Below are positions 35,030-46,695 of a DNA stretch of 64,000 nt, piece by piece. Source of the DNA: Thamnaconus septentrionalis (Eukaryota; Chordata; Actinopteri; Tetraodontiformes; Monacanthidae); contig CM020507.1 in assembly GCA_009823395.1 (NCBI GenBank), positions 12,948,001-13,012,000 of the forward strand, written 5' to 3'. Numbering within the stretch: position 1 is the first letter of the stretch; the number at the start of each line of letters is the position of its first letter. The translations under genes and the position numbers were made by a program. The notes below the pieces were generated by a model. The model made no database searches. It was not told where the DNA came from and saw only the letters and a list, made by a program, of their open reading frames with translations.

Positions 35030-35260
35030 CAGCGTGGAGAGCGAGCATTATTTCACAAGTTGCAGGACACACACGTTTACGTGGCCCGGCCCGCCGCAGC
35101 AGAATGCGCCTGCCAGCGGCGGTAATCTCTTCATCCATCACGTGGAAGAGATACCACGGTCCACATGCGTCCGTTTATTGCCTCCACTCGCACGGAGAGG
35201 CGGCGCCGCGGCTGAAGATCAGATATTGCATGAGCCCGATAGGCGCTTACCTATAACCAG
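35030..35260. promoter_or_regulatory. Candidate conserved CpG-rich block
   Basis: It includes GTTTACGTGGCCCGGCCCGC, GCGGCGGTAATCTCTTC, CATCACGTGGAAGAG and GGCGGCGCCGCGGCTGAAG, ending with ATATTGCATGAGCCCGATAG. Retained CpG and E-box-like CACGTG in a non-repetitive context suggest regulation. Frames cross it in two phases, so it is unlikely to be an exon. Confidence 0.28.
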
Positions 35261-37669
35261 ATATACATCGGTATTTCTTTTTTTTTTTTCCTTGTCAAAT
35301 GGCACCAGGAGACATATTGCACCAGAGAATCGTGATATGAGAAATCCCAGGTAGGAAAAAAGTTTTTTTTTTTTTTTTTAAGGAGAATGCTGGTATCTGA
35401 GGTTCTCGTGTCTTGGCAACAAAAGCAAATTATCTCCCCATCTCACAAACGCGGAGTAAATTGTTGCCCCACTGTCTGCCATGTGTGCATTGAATGGGTT
35501 TGACATATTACTTAAGGATACGGATACTCGAGGATTCCATATTTGCGACGCCAACCAGGTGAAGTGTTTGTGCTGATTGGTTCTGCCTGTGGACAGGGTT
35601 CCGCCCCTTAGCCGGGCACTCAAGATATGGTTTGAGAGACATCAACACCCAACAATAATAGTTTCATGTTATGTCATGTTTATAGAATGTATAAATTGCA
35701 TCAATTCAAGAAAAAGAAATCAATGGGTCTGTTTCTTTTTTGTTTGTTTGTTTTTTAAACACACCCAGTGTGATTATTCTGGAGCAAGGCTACTATGACC
35801 TGCTTTGCCTGCCAGTTTTTTGCTGGATAGCGAAATACAATCAAATGAGGCCTTAAATCAATAAAGTAAAAACAACCTCAAATGAGGAATAAGCGATTTT
35901 CATCAAAATTGTCAGACAAGGTAATAAAAAAGTGTTTCATGACCTTCTGGTGGTGTTATTTCATTTGGGGCAGTCTATTGATTTCCAGCCATTTCTACCC
36001 TGTTGTTTATAAAGACAGACTGGCCGTACATGCATGTTAGCGCATGTGAATCTCCGACTCCTCCCATCGGAACTGTTGCCCTGCCACCGTTATAAATAGC
36101 GAGAAGCAATTAACGCACAGCGACTTCAGAAAACATATGCAAATAGTCCAAATGAATGCCAACGTTAAAATTATGCTAGCTATAACCCTGAATCCGAGGG
36201 TCACGTTGTTGCCACAAATCATTTACCAAGTTGTGTTTCGAAGGGGACCACTATCAGTGACGGACCTGCATTCAATGCCGAACTCGGCTATAAGATGGAA
36301 GTGGGCTAGTTTTATTTCAACCAACTTTGGAGGGATAAAACTAAACAAAAAATCTTTGAGTTGTATCCAGCATAATTGTAACTAGTATCGCTCGATATTC
36401 ACACTGTTGCGACATCATTCAACATTTCCCGTGCTAGCTCGGAGGATGACAACAGCGAGGGATAGAAAACACTTTGTTATATTGCCCCCTTATCGCCCCT
36501 TTAAAGGAAATCACTGTTCTTAAAACAAACAACCGCCACAGGACCTTCCTTCAGGCTGCTTCAGGCGTTCGACTCAAATCACTCCTTATGGTCAGTATTA
36601 GTTCCCAAATATTTGAATTTGGACAATTTCAGTTTTTATCCTGAATAACTTTAAATAATACCATTAAGCTCTGATTAGCAGAAAGACATATCCTTGATTT
36701 ATGACACATTAATCAGAGGTGGAAAGCATATGAGTCTGAGCTCAAGGTCAAAAGAGAGGTCTTGTTATTATACATCATACATGTTACATTAACGGTGCAT
36801 CACTGCTTTCACTACTGGTACATTGAGGTTGATCTTTTGCATCAACTGTGCTGTAGTTTGTTCCTCACTAATTAAAGTACCCGCTCACTTTTGAAAAGTT
36901 TAGGTCATTGACCTCAATATGACTTGAGGTAATTATTCAAGCAGTATTCTGCTACAGTAATACACAGTATCGTTCGTCTTGGCTCTTACCTGCTCCGAAG
37001 AGAATCGGTTTGACGAAAATAATCTCAGACGCCAGATGCCTTGAACAGTCTTCTGGGATTTTCATGACAATAGTTTAAAGCGAGGTCAAATTTCTATCCC
37101 GCTGATTTCTTTTATATGTAGATTTTACTGTCAGCACAGTCAGTCACAAAAAGAAACAGAGCTCAGGCATTAAGGGAACCTCTGAACCCTTCTCTTATTC
37201 CTTCAGCTCCATGTTTTGGAGAGGCGGATGTTGAAAGCAGGCTGAGCCGATGTTTGATCCCATGAAAGCCAATCTGACAGACTCATTTAAATCCACCGCA
37301 ACTTTTGTTGTACCCACTGTTTCCAGCGATGAAGACAGGTGCGATCAGGTTACCAGGGTAGCATAGCTGCCAAGATGCTCAATGCATGATGTCATCCCGA
37401 CAGTCAGAGTGGCACCGACAGGCGTGGTTGTGTTACTTTGTGCTTTTTTTTTTTTTTTCATTAGACAATACCGCAGTGGAAGATTTCCCTCCTGATTAGT
37501 GATTAATTGGAGGCTTGTCACACTTTGGTGCCACAGTTTTCACAAGTTCTCACCCGCTGCTGATGAGTCGAACCGCTGGCTGTCCAACTAGTGTCTCCAT
37601 CTGTTTGTATGTGTGACAAAAATAGAAAAAGAGGTTTCTACCAAGTGGCCAGAACACATCCTTAACAAA
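35261..37669. other. Long non-coding stretch, no gene seen
   Basis: T-runs at about 35278-35290, 35364-35379 and 37445-37459. Otherwise AT-rich unique sequence with scattered short frames and nothing recognisable. Confidence 0.6.
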
Positions 37670-38166
37670 ACGTGGCAAAAGTATTCATGTTCTGTACTTA
37701 AGTGAAAATATGGATACTTATGTAAAAAAAAAAGTACTGTGATAAAGGTAAAGGAATAATTGTATTCCTTTACTCAAGTAAAGGAAGGAAAGTACAGTTG
37801 CTGAAATGTACTTAAGTAAAAAGTAAAAAAAAAAAAAAAAATGCCATTAATGAAACAACACATTCCTTCATAAACTAAAAAAAAAAAAAAGTTATCCACT
37901 TTTATTTTGAACTACACAATAGTACAAATCAAATAGCTCCACTTCAAGCAACAACTATTACAAATAAGTGAATTACTTGAATGTAGAATTTGTATCTAAA
38001 TCACTTTTAAACACAAATATAAAAAGCATGTTATTCCAATGTAATGACTAGACAGTCCAGATAGTTGTGTTCAAATGTAGGGAGACAAAGTTAAAATTTG
38101 TCAGAAACACAAATACTCAAAAATCAGCTAAGTACAGTAACAAAGTATTTGTACTTACTTCCACCT
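37670..38166. mobile_element. hAT-like non-autonomous element
   Basis: Repeated words of the form CTGTACTTAAGTGAAAA, TTTACTCAAGTAAAGG, AATGTACTTAAGTAAAAAG and a right end GTATTTGTACTTACTTCCAC are hallmarks of a very common teleost DNA-transposon family whose ends read like TTTGTACTTCGTTACTTCCACC. Two A-runs (about 37827-37841 and 37878-37891) interrupt it. It has no coding capacity. The left end is decayed, and assignment to hAT is from recalled family features. Confidence 0.68.
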
Positions 38167-38639
38167 TCCTATGACTATGATCAAATACAGAAGCAGCCGA
38201 AGTGTTGCTACCAGTCACTTGGCTGTGTTGGTGATGCGGCAACCATGATGTACATTTTGCCACAATTAATGCGTCTCTAGTTTCTAACTTGCAATGGATA
38301 CATACACACAGTTCAGTCTTGATGTTCCAGGTCACACACGCTGAATGCATTTACAAACTACCAAAAAACTATTTTGGGGGAACATTGACTGACAACTTGT
38401 TCGGCGGCAGCTGCTTCTCGCTCAAAGTCCACCAGCGTCAGTTTGCTGTGTACCGTCACACACATCAGTTTTCTCCCTCACGCGAACGTCGAGGATCCTC
38501 GTCACGTGTGTGTAGGTTAGTGTCGATTACACGCGTCATGCCCGCCACTTAATGACACTCGCTGTGCTCAAACTGATCCGGCAGCATCATTAGTCCTGAC
38601 ATCATGTCTTAAGTAAGTGTATTAAACTCGTATGGATGC
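38167..38639. other. Non-coding, no feature seen
   Basis: Unique sequence with no coding or repeat signal recognised. Confidence 0.55.
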
Positions 38640-38960
38640 GCCACGCCACATACGTACTTTTTCTTTCTTTGTTATGTTTTATTCATGGCGGTAAATAGAG
38701 AGGGAGCCATGAATATTGATACGTCTAAACAAATCTGCGCTGCGTCGTAAGCGATGGCTCCGACGCCGCGTGAGTCGCGGTGGCCCGCTGCGAGTCCCGC
38801 CGCAGCCTTAATTGTCCGGGGCTCCAATTAAAAGTGGCTGCGCAAAATCATAATTTATGAAGTTTGTCAACCTCCAGTTTATAATGAGGCGGCACATCCG
38901 CAATGCACTTACATGTATAATTCATTTAAAATGGCGTCACGTGTGTTTATTTGCACTGCT
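38640..38960. promoter_or_regulatory. Strong candidate conserved non-coding element
   Basis: A non-repetitive block with TTTTATTCATGGCGGTAAAT, GAGCCATGAATATTGATACG, AGCCTTAATTGTCCGGGGC, CTCCAATTAAAAGTGGC and AATCATAATTTATGAAG. It mixes CpG-rich DNA (38740-38810) with AT-rich homeodomain cores, a frequent pattern in developmental enhancers. No frame spans it. Confidence 0.38.
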
Positions 38961-39753
38961 GCTGCAGTTTGTCATGGGAAGTGCCCTGTGTGTGTGCGTG
39001 CGTGTGTGTGTTTGTTTGCCTGAAAAAATGTACGCTAGTAATAAATCATCAGTGGGGCATTGTTTTCCATGAATAGCAACAAACATCACGCAGCGTGACA
39101 TTTGGACTTCGCCGGGTATACAGTCGAGTCACTTCCTCCAGGAATCCGATAAGCCGACGTCTGTCTCGATGTTAAAACTGCAGGTGTGATTTTTATTTTT
39201 ATTATTCTGAATCCTTTCCGGATACGTTTAGAAAATAGGTTTATTTTACTGCGTTCAGCTTTGAAGGAAAGGGCGAGCCGAGCTTCTGCCCAGGAAAATA
39301 GAGACGTGTGAAGCTGGAGATCCTTCAGACTTGGCGGCCGGGGAAAAAAAAAAAAATCTGTGCGCGCACTCACCCTTCACTTCCCATATGCGTCCCTCTG
39401 TGGGCTTCAGTCAGTGTGAATTCTAGTGGGGCACACAGACACACATCCACACATACACACTCACACACATACGCAGAAAGTTCATATCAGGATCCGGGTG
39501 TCTGAACACAGAAAAACCTGCGCTGTGCTGAAACATCAGGTCCCATATCACGCGTGTATCGCGGTCGAGATCTGTCATCGTCTCAGAGGCCTCCGCTTCT
39601 GCGTGTGTGTGTGTGTGTGGAGACCTCAGCCACGATCAGCCCTCTAAAATGCTTATCTTGTAAAACCAACAGCTTGACCGCTTTTTGCAGTGGCAGCAAC
39701 ACACAGACGTGCTTTTCTGTCATGCACAATGCTGACGAACACACGCGCGCACA
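38961..39753. other. Non-coding with short simple repeats
   Basis: Short TG/GTGC repeats at 38988-39010 and 39600-39620, CA-type repeats at 39430-39470, and an A-run near 39343-39355. No coding signal. Confidence 0.6.
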
Positions 39754-39771
39754 TTTTTTTTTTTTTTTTTT
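39754..39771. repeat. Poly(T) run
   Basis: A run of about 18 T, lying 33 bases before the long pyrimidine tract and on the same strand. Confidence 0.95.
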
Positions 39772-39803
39772 GCCCTGTGCCATCAGCTGAGCTCAGATTT
39801 GGC

Positions 39804-40456
39804 TGTCCCCTCTCCTCTCCTCCTCCTCCCCCCTCCTCCCTCCTCCTCTCCTCTCTCCCTCTCCTCTCCTCTCCTCCTCCTCCCCCTCCTCTCTCTCCTC
39901 TCCCTCTCTCTCCTCTCCCTCTCCTCCCCCCTCTCCTCTCCTCCCTCCTCCTCTCCTCTCCTCTCCTCTCCTCTCCTCTCTCCTCCCTCTCTCCTCTCCT
40001 CTCCTCCTCCTCCTCTCCTCCCCTCCTCTCCTCCTCCTCTCCCTCCTCTCCTCTCCTCTCCTCCCCTCCCCTCTCCTCTCCTCTCCTCTCCTCCTCTCCT
40101 CTCCTCCCCTCTCCTCCTCCTCTCCTCCTCCTCCTCCCCCCCTCCTCCCCTCTCCTCCAGTCCTCTCCTCCCTCTCCTCCCCTCTCCTCTCTCCTCTCCT
40201 CCCTCTCCTCCTCCCTCTCCTCCTCCCTCTCCTCCTCCTCCTCCTCTCCTCTCCCTCCCCTCTCCTCCTCCTCCCTCCTCCCTCTCCTCCTCCCTCCTCT
40301 CTCCCTCCCCTCTCCTCTCCTCCCCTCTCCTCCCCTCTCCTCCAGTCCTCTCCTCCCCTCTCTCTCCTCCTCTCCTCCTCTCCTCTCCCTCTCCTCCCTC
40401 CCTCCTCCCTCTCCTCTCCAGTCCTCTCCTCTCCTCTCCTCGCCTCTCCTCTCCCA
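39804..40456. repeat. 650-bp polypyrimidine tract, CTCCT-type
   Basis: The plus strand is almost only C and T for about 635 bases, built from CTCCT, CCTCTC and CTC units. The purines inside are three AG dinucleotides, at 40159, 40344 and 40420, each within TCCAGTCCTCTCCTC, plus a G at 40442. The shared context of the three AG sites shows higher-order duplication. Mirror-type pyrimidine tracts of this kind can form triplex (H-DNA) structures. The long Ser/Leu/Pro and Arg/Glu/Gly frames through it (up to 358 codons) are artefacts. Confidence 0.97.
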
Positions 40457-42257
40457 CAGCCGCAATGCTTTGTATGCGTGCGTGTTGTTTTTGTTAGATT
40501 TTTCTTTAAGCTCGCACAACGCTGTTATTCATACTTTTCTATTCCTTTCTTCTTTACTTATTGAATTTTCCATTCCGGCGATTTCAGAGTTTCCTGCATT
40601 TATTTCCTTCATTATCGGAACCGGCTTGAGCTCTTTCACTAAAAATGTGTGTGCAGTGCATAAACCTGGCATCACCGCTCTTCACTCGACCAGCTATGAA
40701 ATCTCTGAGCATTTTGCGTTTTACTGCTGGCTTTGTTCCCTCCACCGTTATTTTAATCTCAGCTAGTTTGTCTGTAGAGAGTGGAACAGGAGATCAGACT
40801 TGGTTTCCATCAACGGCTTTTTCTGCACGGTTTGGAGCGTTGCATCAGAAAAGAGTGAAATAAAAACCAAAAAAATAAACAAACAATGTAACTCACATTG
40901 TGGTTGATGCTGATGTTGTCTTCCACATTTCTAATACAAAGTTATTGGATGGATTATTGTTTGTTTACCGTCTTACAGATTTAAGACTATAGCTATAGCT
41001 ACATGCTTTAGCTTTGTCAGTCAAATATCTACGCAAGACATCTGGTTTAGCGCGAGAGGGACCAGTTCACTCTCAGGAGATTTCTGATGAAACTATTGTA
41101 AAGATAGTTCACCAACAATAGATGGAAAGAAAATGATGGGGGTGAAACAAACTATACATTTTGAATGTTTCAGAGCCAAAAATTCACTTTGCCCTTCTCG
41201 ATGGAATCAGTGCTCTAGTAAGATCTCACAAAAGAGTTTAGTTTGCATTCTACCGGGATGTGTTTTCGTGAGAGCCAACATAAACAACTTGTGTTCATTA
41301 GGTGGATTTTTTTTGCCTTCCTTGAAAGCAAGGAAGAATTCTGATTAGAAAACGTCACCAGAGCCTCCATCGACTGCAAGCTGAGCGGCAAGTGGGTTAA
41401 ATTAGAGTCTCGGATGAACTTTATCGGCGTTTCATTTCGCCATCACAGATTTCCTACTTCGATCAGATGTAAAGTTCAGAGAACGTGACGGCGGAAAGCT
41501 TCAAAACTGAAGGTTAATTGCCCTCTTTTAAAGGTCATCCTCTAATTTCCTAAAGGCATACTCTGTCTCATTGGTCATTAGTTAGGAAAGAAGTTTATGT
41601 TTATATATTACCAGCATGTCTTGGGGTCTCTTTCATGATCTGCTTTGTGTCCACATCAGCCTGCCCTCATTCTCATCTTGCCATCTCTGCTGTCTCGTCA
41701 GCAGAGTGTCCCACCTGACTACTGAGGTGAACTGTGAGGCTGAGCAACAGAAAGCAAACAACAATAGTGACCATTTCTTGACATGATCATTATTTTTCTA
41801 CAGCATTGAAGCAATTAACATGATTTTATTTATTTATTTATTTTTGTAAGAAAATTAAAATTAAACAACCACACAGTGTTTAGAAATCAAAGTGCACATG
41901 GCCGGGGATCATTATTTGACATGTACGAAGCTCAAAAAGCACTAAAGTACAAACACTTATTAACTAAAGTGTTAACCTGTTGACCACTCGATTTAATTGG
42001 CTGAGGGTTGTCAAAGTGAGTGAGTGAGTGTGTTCCCGTAAATATGGCACTCTGAGGACCTGAGAACATTTTCAACTGACATGTTGAGGACATTTCCTCA
42101 AGTCCTCACAACTTTATTATTACATTTCAAGGTGATGGAACAAGTTCGGAAGCAAGGGCATGAGGTTCGGCTCAGAGGCAGGAGAAAGGTTTGGGATGAG
42201 ATGGCATAGAAAATGAGCCAAAGCCGACACAAAGTCCTCAGAAAGATAGAGAGACAA

Positions 42258-42259
<2 letters not shown>
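40457..42259. other. Non-coding, no gene seen
   Basis: AT-rich unique sequence. An (ATTT)n run lies at 41826-41844 and a GTGAGTGAGTGAGTG patch at 42017-42031. A frame stays open from the pyrimidine tract to 40766 but shows no known protein. No repeat family recognised. Confidence 0.55.

Positions 42260-42296
<37 letters not shown>
42260..42296. repeat. (TG)n microsatellite
   Basis: A TG run of about 18 units ending in TGCGTG. Confidence 0.97.
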
Positions 42297-42301
<5 letters not shown>

Positions 42302-42433
42302 GGGGTTGAGAGAGTGAGAGATGCCCTCGGGCTGTGTACAGCACACTTACCTTTCCATGGCACTGGAACGGCGGTGCTTTACTCCCTGATGAACGGCATT
42401 GCACTCGCACATTAGCAAACATTAGCCCGGCCC

Positions 42434-42887
42434 TTAAGGTCCAGTGTGTAAGATTTGGCTTGATTTATGATTTTTATATTGGTATAAGCTTCATACTGCC
42501 CATAAATACATTAATAAAATAAGTGTATACTGTGCGTACAATAAAGGTAATTTGGTTTCCCTACACATAGAACAGTTCTCATCTATATATAACAATATAC
42601 ATAGAGCAATGGTCTTGCTCCCAGTTAGCTGCCGTCTTTCCCCGCCATATTTTTAAAGAAGCTGGTGTGGACAATTCAACCTGCCCGACAGCGCGTTTCA
42701 TATTGAGGGTGAACACTAGCTTCCTTAAATAAAACACGAAGAAGGTAAATAAGGTAGCCAAGTTTGTGTGTGGGCAGGCCAACATAGTTCACTGCCAAGG
42801 TCGGGAGAGGGAGCGCAAGAGCGCTGCAATGTTTTGATGTCACACTTCTTCTTCTTAAAATCTCCAAATATTACACACTTACCCTTT
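42434..42887 (+). mobile_element. Short inverted-repeat element, family M1 copy 2
   Basis: The better kept of two copies (see 15478). The left end AGTGTGTAAGATTTGG and the right end CCAAATATTACACACT form a terminal inverted repeat with one mismatch in sixteen. The interior follows the same word order as copy 1 throughout. No open frame. A non-autonomous DNA transposon is the simplest reading; I recall similar ends from other teleost genomes. Confidence 0.87.
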
Positions 42888-42899
42888 GATAACTAACTG

Positions 42900-43400
42900 C
42901 AGTGATCTTTGCGGGAGCCTTGAAACGGGGGAGATGGGGGTGCGGACTGTCTGGACGAGCAGCGCCACTTGAGATGGGCCGAAAAGTGTTTTTCCAACCA
43001 ATCCGGCGGTGGGCTGATGTCTCGGGTGACGCTCCGCAGATGTGCCAAGAGAAAAAGGCGCTCGGCGGAATCCCGTCCGTCACTCAAACGTGCGTGTGCG
43101 TGTCCAGAGCGTGACGAGATGATATGAGAGCCATTTGTCACCGGAGCTCCTGGAACTGAGGCGACGTCCTGGACTCTAATTATCTGTCAGAGACACAATG
43201 GTGACGTTTGCGATAGCGCTGACCATTTATCCTGCGAATATGGCAGAGCGCTCAGTCAGATACCGACATGACAGTATCATGACGGCGAGCACGACGCACA
43301 TCTTTCATTGGAGCTGGCAAATGCTGCGGCATCTCCAAAATAGAGGGGGAAAAATACGAATATTGTAAAATAATTAATTCCTCTAATCAAATTCCAGGCT
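42900..43400. promoter_or_regulatory. Candidate conserved non-coding region
   Basis: Right after the M1 element the sequence becomes non-repetitive and CpG-containing. It includes CCAACCAATCCGGCGGTGGG, CTCTAATTATCTGTCAGAG, CGCTGACCATTTATCCTG, CATCTTTCATTGGAGCTGGC and AATTAATTCCTCTAATC. Homeodomain and TGTCAG cores recur. Called by composition only. Confidence 0.32.
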
Positions 43401-43963
43401 AAAACTTTAATCTGTTCTTGATTGAGTGCACACCAAGTGAACTATTTTGACTTTTCTTTTTTAATCTCAGTGGTTATGCCTTACAGCTTTGCAAGAAAAT
43501 CAGAAGCCCAGTCTTTCAGAATATCAAAATCTTGTGAAAAAGGTAGAAAATGTATTACCAGAAATTTAAAAGAATTTTCATGGATTTGCATAATGCCGAG
43601 AAGGAGAATTCTCATCACAGTAATGCTGACTAGGCTGTTGACTGAGTGACAAGGGGGTCGAACCGTAGAAGGTCACTGCTAAAGGGGCTGGTGGGATGGT
43701 TGTCTGGAAGGGGATTGTGTGGTAGGAAGAAGTTGAAGAACAGCAGGGACGACCACAGCCACCAGAGGATTGATCCCTGAGAGAACATTTCTGTATTATA
43801 ACTCCTTCCCTTTCTACGTTTACGTCCTGAAGACTTTTAGAAAAGACAGAAGAAGAGAAAAAATTCTAACCTGTAGTCATCAAGATTAAAATAATCTGTA
43901 AAATATCTAGAATCTGTGAACAAATTCAAGATATTTTTCGTGGAAGCTTCATTTTTTAAAAAC
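43401..43963. other. Non-coding, no feature seen
   Basis: AT-rich unique sequence. Bases 43640-43790 could be part of an old repeat by their look, but I cannot assign it. Confidence 0.5.
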
Positions 43964-44641
43964 TAGAGGTGAATTCCAATTCCTCCCTTAACCCTCAATC
44001 TCAACCCTTAATCTCAAAAATGCGCGCTCCCGCGAAGAGCAAGTGCTGTTCCCGATTCTCAGAACGTCAAGTTGAGGGACAAGTTTAAGGGCTGTATCGC
44101 CCTCATTATTGAGATTCTCCGGCACCACCCGTGGGAGTAAGGGCTACCCAGAAAGCATTGTGTATTTTCACCAAGACATCTTCGAAAAATGTCGATGAAA
44201 AAAGCGAGCTACAAATGGAAGTATTTTCTTAGTTAATAAAGATATAAATATTATGAAACCATTTTATTGTCTTAGTTTAAGACTTTTTTATTGATTATTG
44301 ACATCGTTGTTTTTACGATGTTTGTCAGCCGGACCAGCGGTCCCGGCTTCACGTTACTTGTATACCTCGTTGTGTAGCGACGGAGGACTTCTTTTTCGTC
44401 GTCATCTTTTTCAGTCTCTTTTCTTCGTCGTCGTCGTCTTCTTGACAGACTGAACGTAGCTTTGGCGTAAGGCCGCCCCCACAGTCTTAAGACGTAACTG
44501 CACTTAAGGGGTGTCCCATTTCTAAGTCATAAGATAGCCCTTCCACTTATTTTTGAGGGCCAAGATTGAGGGCCAAAGATTGAGGGTTAAGGGCGAGGGT
44601 TGAGATTGAGGAGTTAAGGGAGGAATTGGAATTGGCCCTAA
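43964..44641. mobile_element. Inverted-repeat DNA element, family M2
   Basis: The left end AATTCCAATTCCTCCCTTAA is an inverted copy of the right end TTAAGGGAGGAATTGGAATT. Inside each end are further inverted words (AACCCTCAATCTCAACCC on the left; GGGTTAAGGG and GGGTTGAGATTGAG on the right), so the arms extend about 60-100 bases imperfectly. The centre has a pyrimidine-rich GTCGTCGTC patch and no transposase frame. Total about 680 bases. Superfamily not determined; target duplication not clear. Confidence 0.85.
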
Positions 44642-46695
44642 ATTACAAAGTTGGGAGATAGACACCTGCAGCCTGCATGACAATATAACAATGGGAAACA
44701 CTTTTTTTTCATCCGTACTAAACTTTTTAGGGTTGGGTTTGTCAAAAGCAATTTACCATTGCCAGATGTTGCGGCAGACGCATGACTTCAAGCAACACCG
44801 TTGCTTTTCCACCATGAAACAGTGAAAGATTAAAAAATATAATTTCAGAATTTTTGTGATTAAGAACTTTTACGATTTACGATTGACACAGCGCCTCCGG
44901 CTGGCCAGATAACGGACTTTACAGCTCAGGTTGCTCTGATTATTTTATCTCAGACAAGACAAATGTATCTTAATGTATCTTAAAATCTAGAAAAGCTGTA
45001 TGGTGTCATTTAGGCATTTTAAAGCCCTCCATACACAACCACGTCCTGTGGATGTCATGTTTTTATTTTTATTTTTGCCAACTATGATTTTGGAGAGCGA
45101 GTTTATAAAAACAAAAGAGTGCAAAAGGTGCCCTCTGACTAAGTGCAGCTGGAACACACACACACACACACACAGACACACACCGACACAGACACACACA
45201 GAGTGAATTAAAAAATAAACAAAGCAACAGGCCAAATGCTTGTACCGTGGGGTTTGGTGAGTCAAAACTGTGCTCGAAGGAGTAGGCAGGGGAAAAAATT
45301 GTCCTGACTTGATGAATGCTGACACTTGGTGAGCACAACATGGACACACACAGCACACACACACACACACACACCAATAGAACTAGCAGCATGTCAAGCT
45401 CCTCCCGAGCACAGCGACTGTCACTGCCTTGTACCCCAGAGCCAGCCACTTTAAGAGCATCAGCACTTTGGCAGGAGTAGTCGGACGTGCACGCGGAGAG
45501 CCTTTTTCCTTGCGCGCGCGTGCACGTGCATGCGTGCGCTGCCCCAGGAGCCTTTTCCAGGTGCTTGAATGATAATGATGTGAGCACATCAATTTATTGA
45601 AATTTTAGTGTTTTTTTCCCAATGGTGGTGAAGCTGCACTCGCAGAAGTTACAAACACTTCCTGTTCTGCTCGTGGAACTTCAACAAGTATACTTTCTCA
45701 CCACCTCGACACAACAGACGCCTGACTGGAGAACCTTCACTGGGATATTTTAACAAATGCCTTTTTTAAACAAAACATCAAACCAAGTTAATCTTAGACC
45801 AGACAATTTGTGAGTAATCACAGATGCTGATCAGTTACTCCAGCTGTAATATTCAGTTTGAATCAAAAGCAAAACAAATACATTTGCCAACTCAACGTAC
45901 AGTAAACAGGCCTGTGGGTTTCAGGCATTTCTGGTGTTTGACGCTGAGATGCTACCTACCATGTTTTGTTTTTGTTGTTGTTGTTTTCTTCTCCTTCTTC
46001 TCCAAATGGTTGGTCTCGTTGAGATGTTTGCTCATAAACACCTCATCTGTGTGCGACCGGCGTCACAGATGACCTTCCTCTTTAGAGCCCTTCTGAGTCC
46101 GTGACTTGGGCTGCTGCTGTCGTGAGGGACGCCACATTAGTCAGCTGGCACAACACAGCTGCAGGATGCAATCGCTCCTGCCATTACACTCGGCTCCCCC
46201 GTCCGCCATCGGGCCACTTTTATCCATGCATGGCCACTTGGCAGAAAGACCTGCTTCAGATCTACACAAGTTGGGCTCGTTGGTTTATTGCCCGCGTCGG
46301 GCTCCTGTTCCGACTCACCATGCCGCTTTAGCCTCCTATTTTTATTACGTTAAACCCGAATGCTGAGATGAACAAATGGCTCAACCTTGTAAAACTCGTT
46401 ATCTGCTGTTCTGCCTCCTTTTTTTTTTTTTCTTTCTTAAGTCCAATGCTGCTGCAAAGCGAAGGAGTGTCAGTGTTTCTCTGCACCGCCAGTCGCACTC
46501 TGGGCACATCAGGTTCTAATACTGTTGCTTGCTTTTTATATAATCATGGATCCTCTGAGGGGTGGTGCCCTTCAGGCGTAGTGCCGAGGCTTTGCTGGCT
46601 GGTGTTGACAACTTTGCAAACCATTCTGACTTAAAGGTCAAAAGTAATTATTGAAAAAACAAAAAACAAAAAAGAAAACATCTTTTAATCCTCCC
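44642..46695. other. Non-coding with CA repeats
   Basis: It has a (CA)n run at 45154-45174 continuing as CAGACACACCGACACAGACA to 45200, and a second run at 45343-45374. A 29-base alternating stretch lies at 45511-45539 (listed separately), a TTG run at 45970-45985 and a T-run near 46421. No coding frame recognised. Confidence 0.6.
45511..45539. repeat. Alternating pyrimidine-purine tract (Z-DNA type)
   Basis: TGCGCGCGCGTGCACGTGCA followed by TGCGTGCGC alternates pyrimidine and purine without a break for 29 bases and is rich in CG and TG steps. It has two overlapping self-complementary cores, GCGCGC and TGCACGTGCA. Confidence 0.8.

Noticed and set aside
39653..40766. Long open frames of 224 to 358 codons on both strands
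   Set aside because: They read through the pyrimidine tract and consist of Ser/Leu/Pro or Arg/Glu/Gly. Such DNA lacks stop codons in several phases at once, so the frames are not evidence of a gene.
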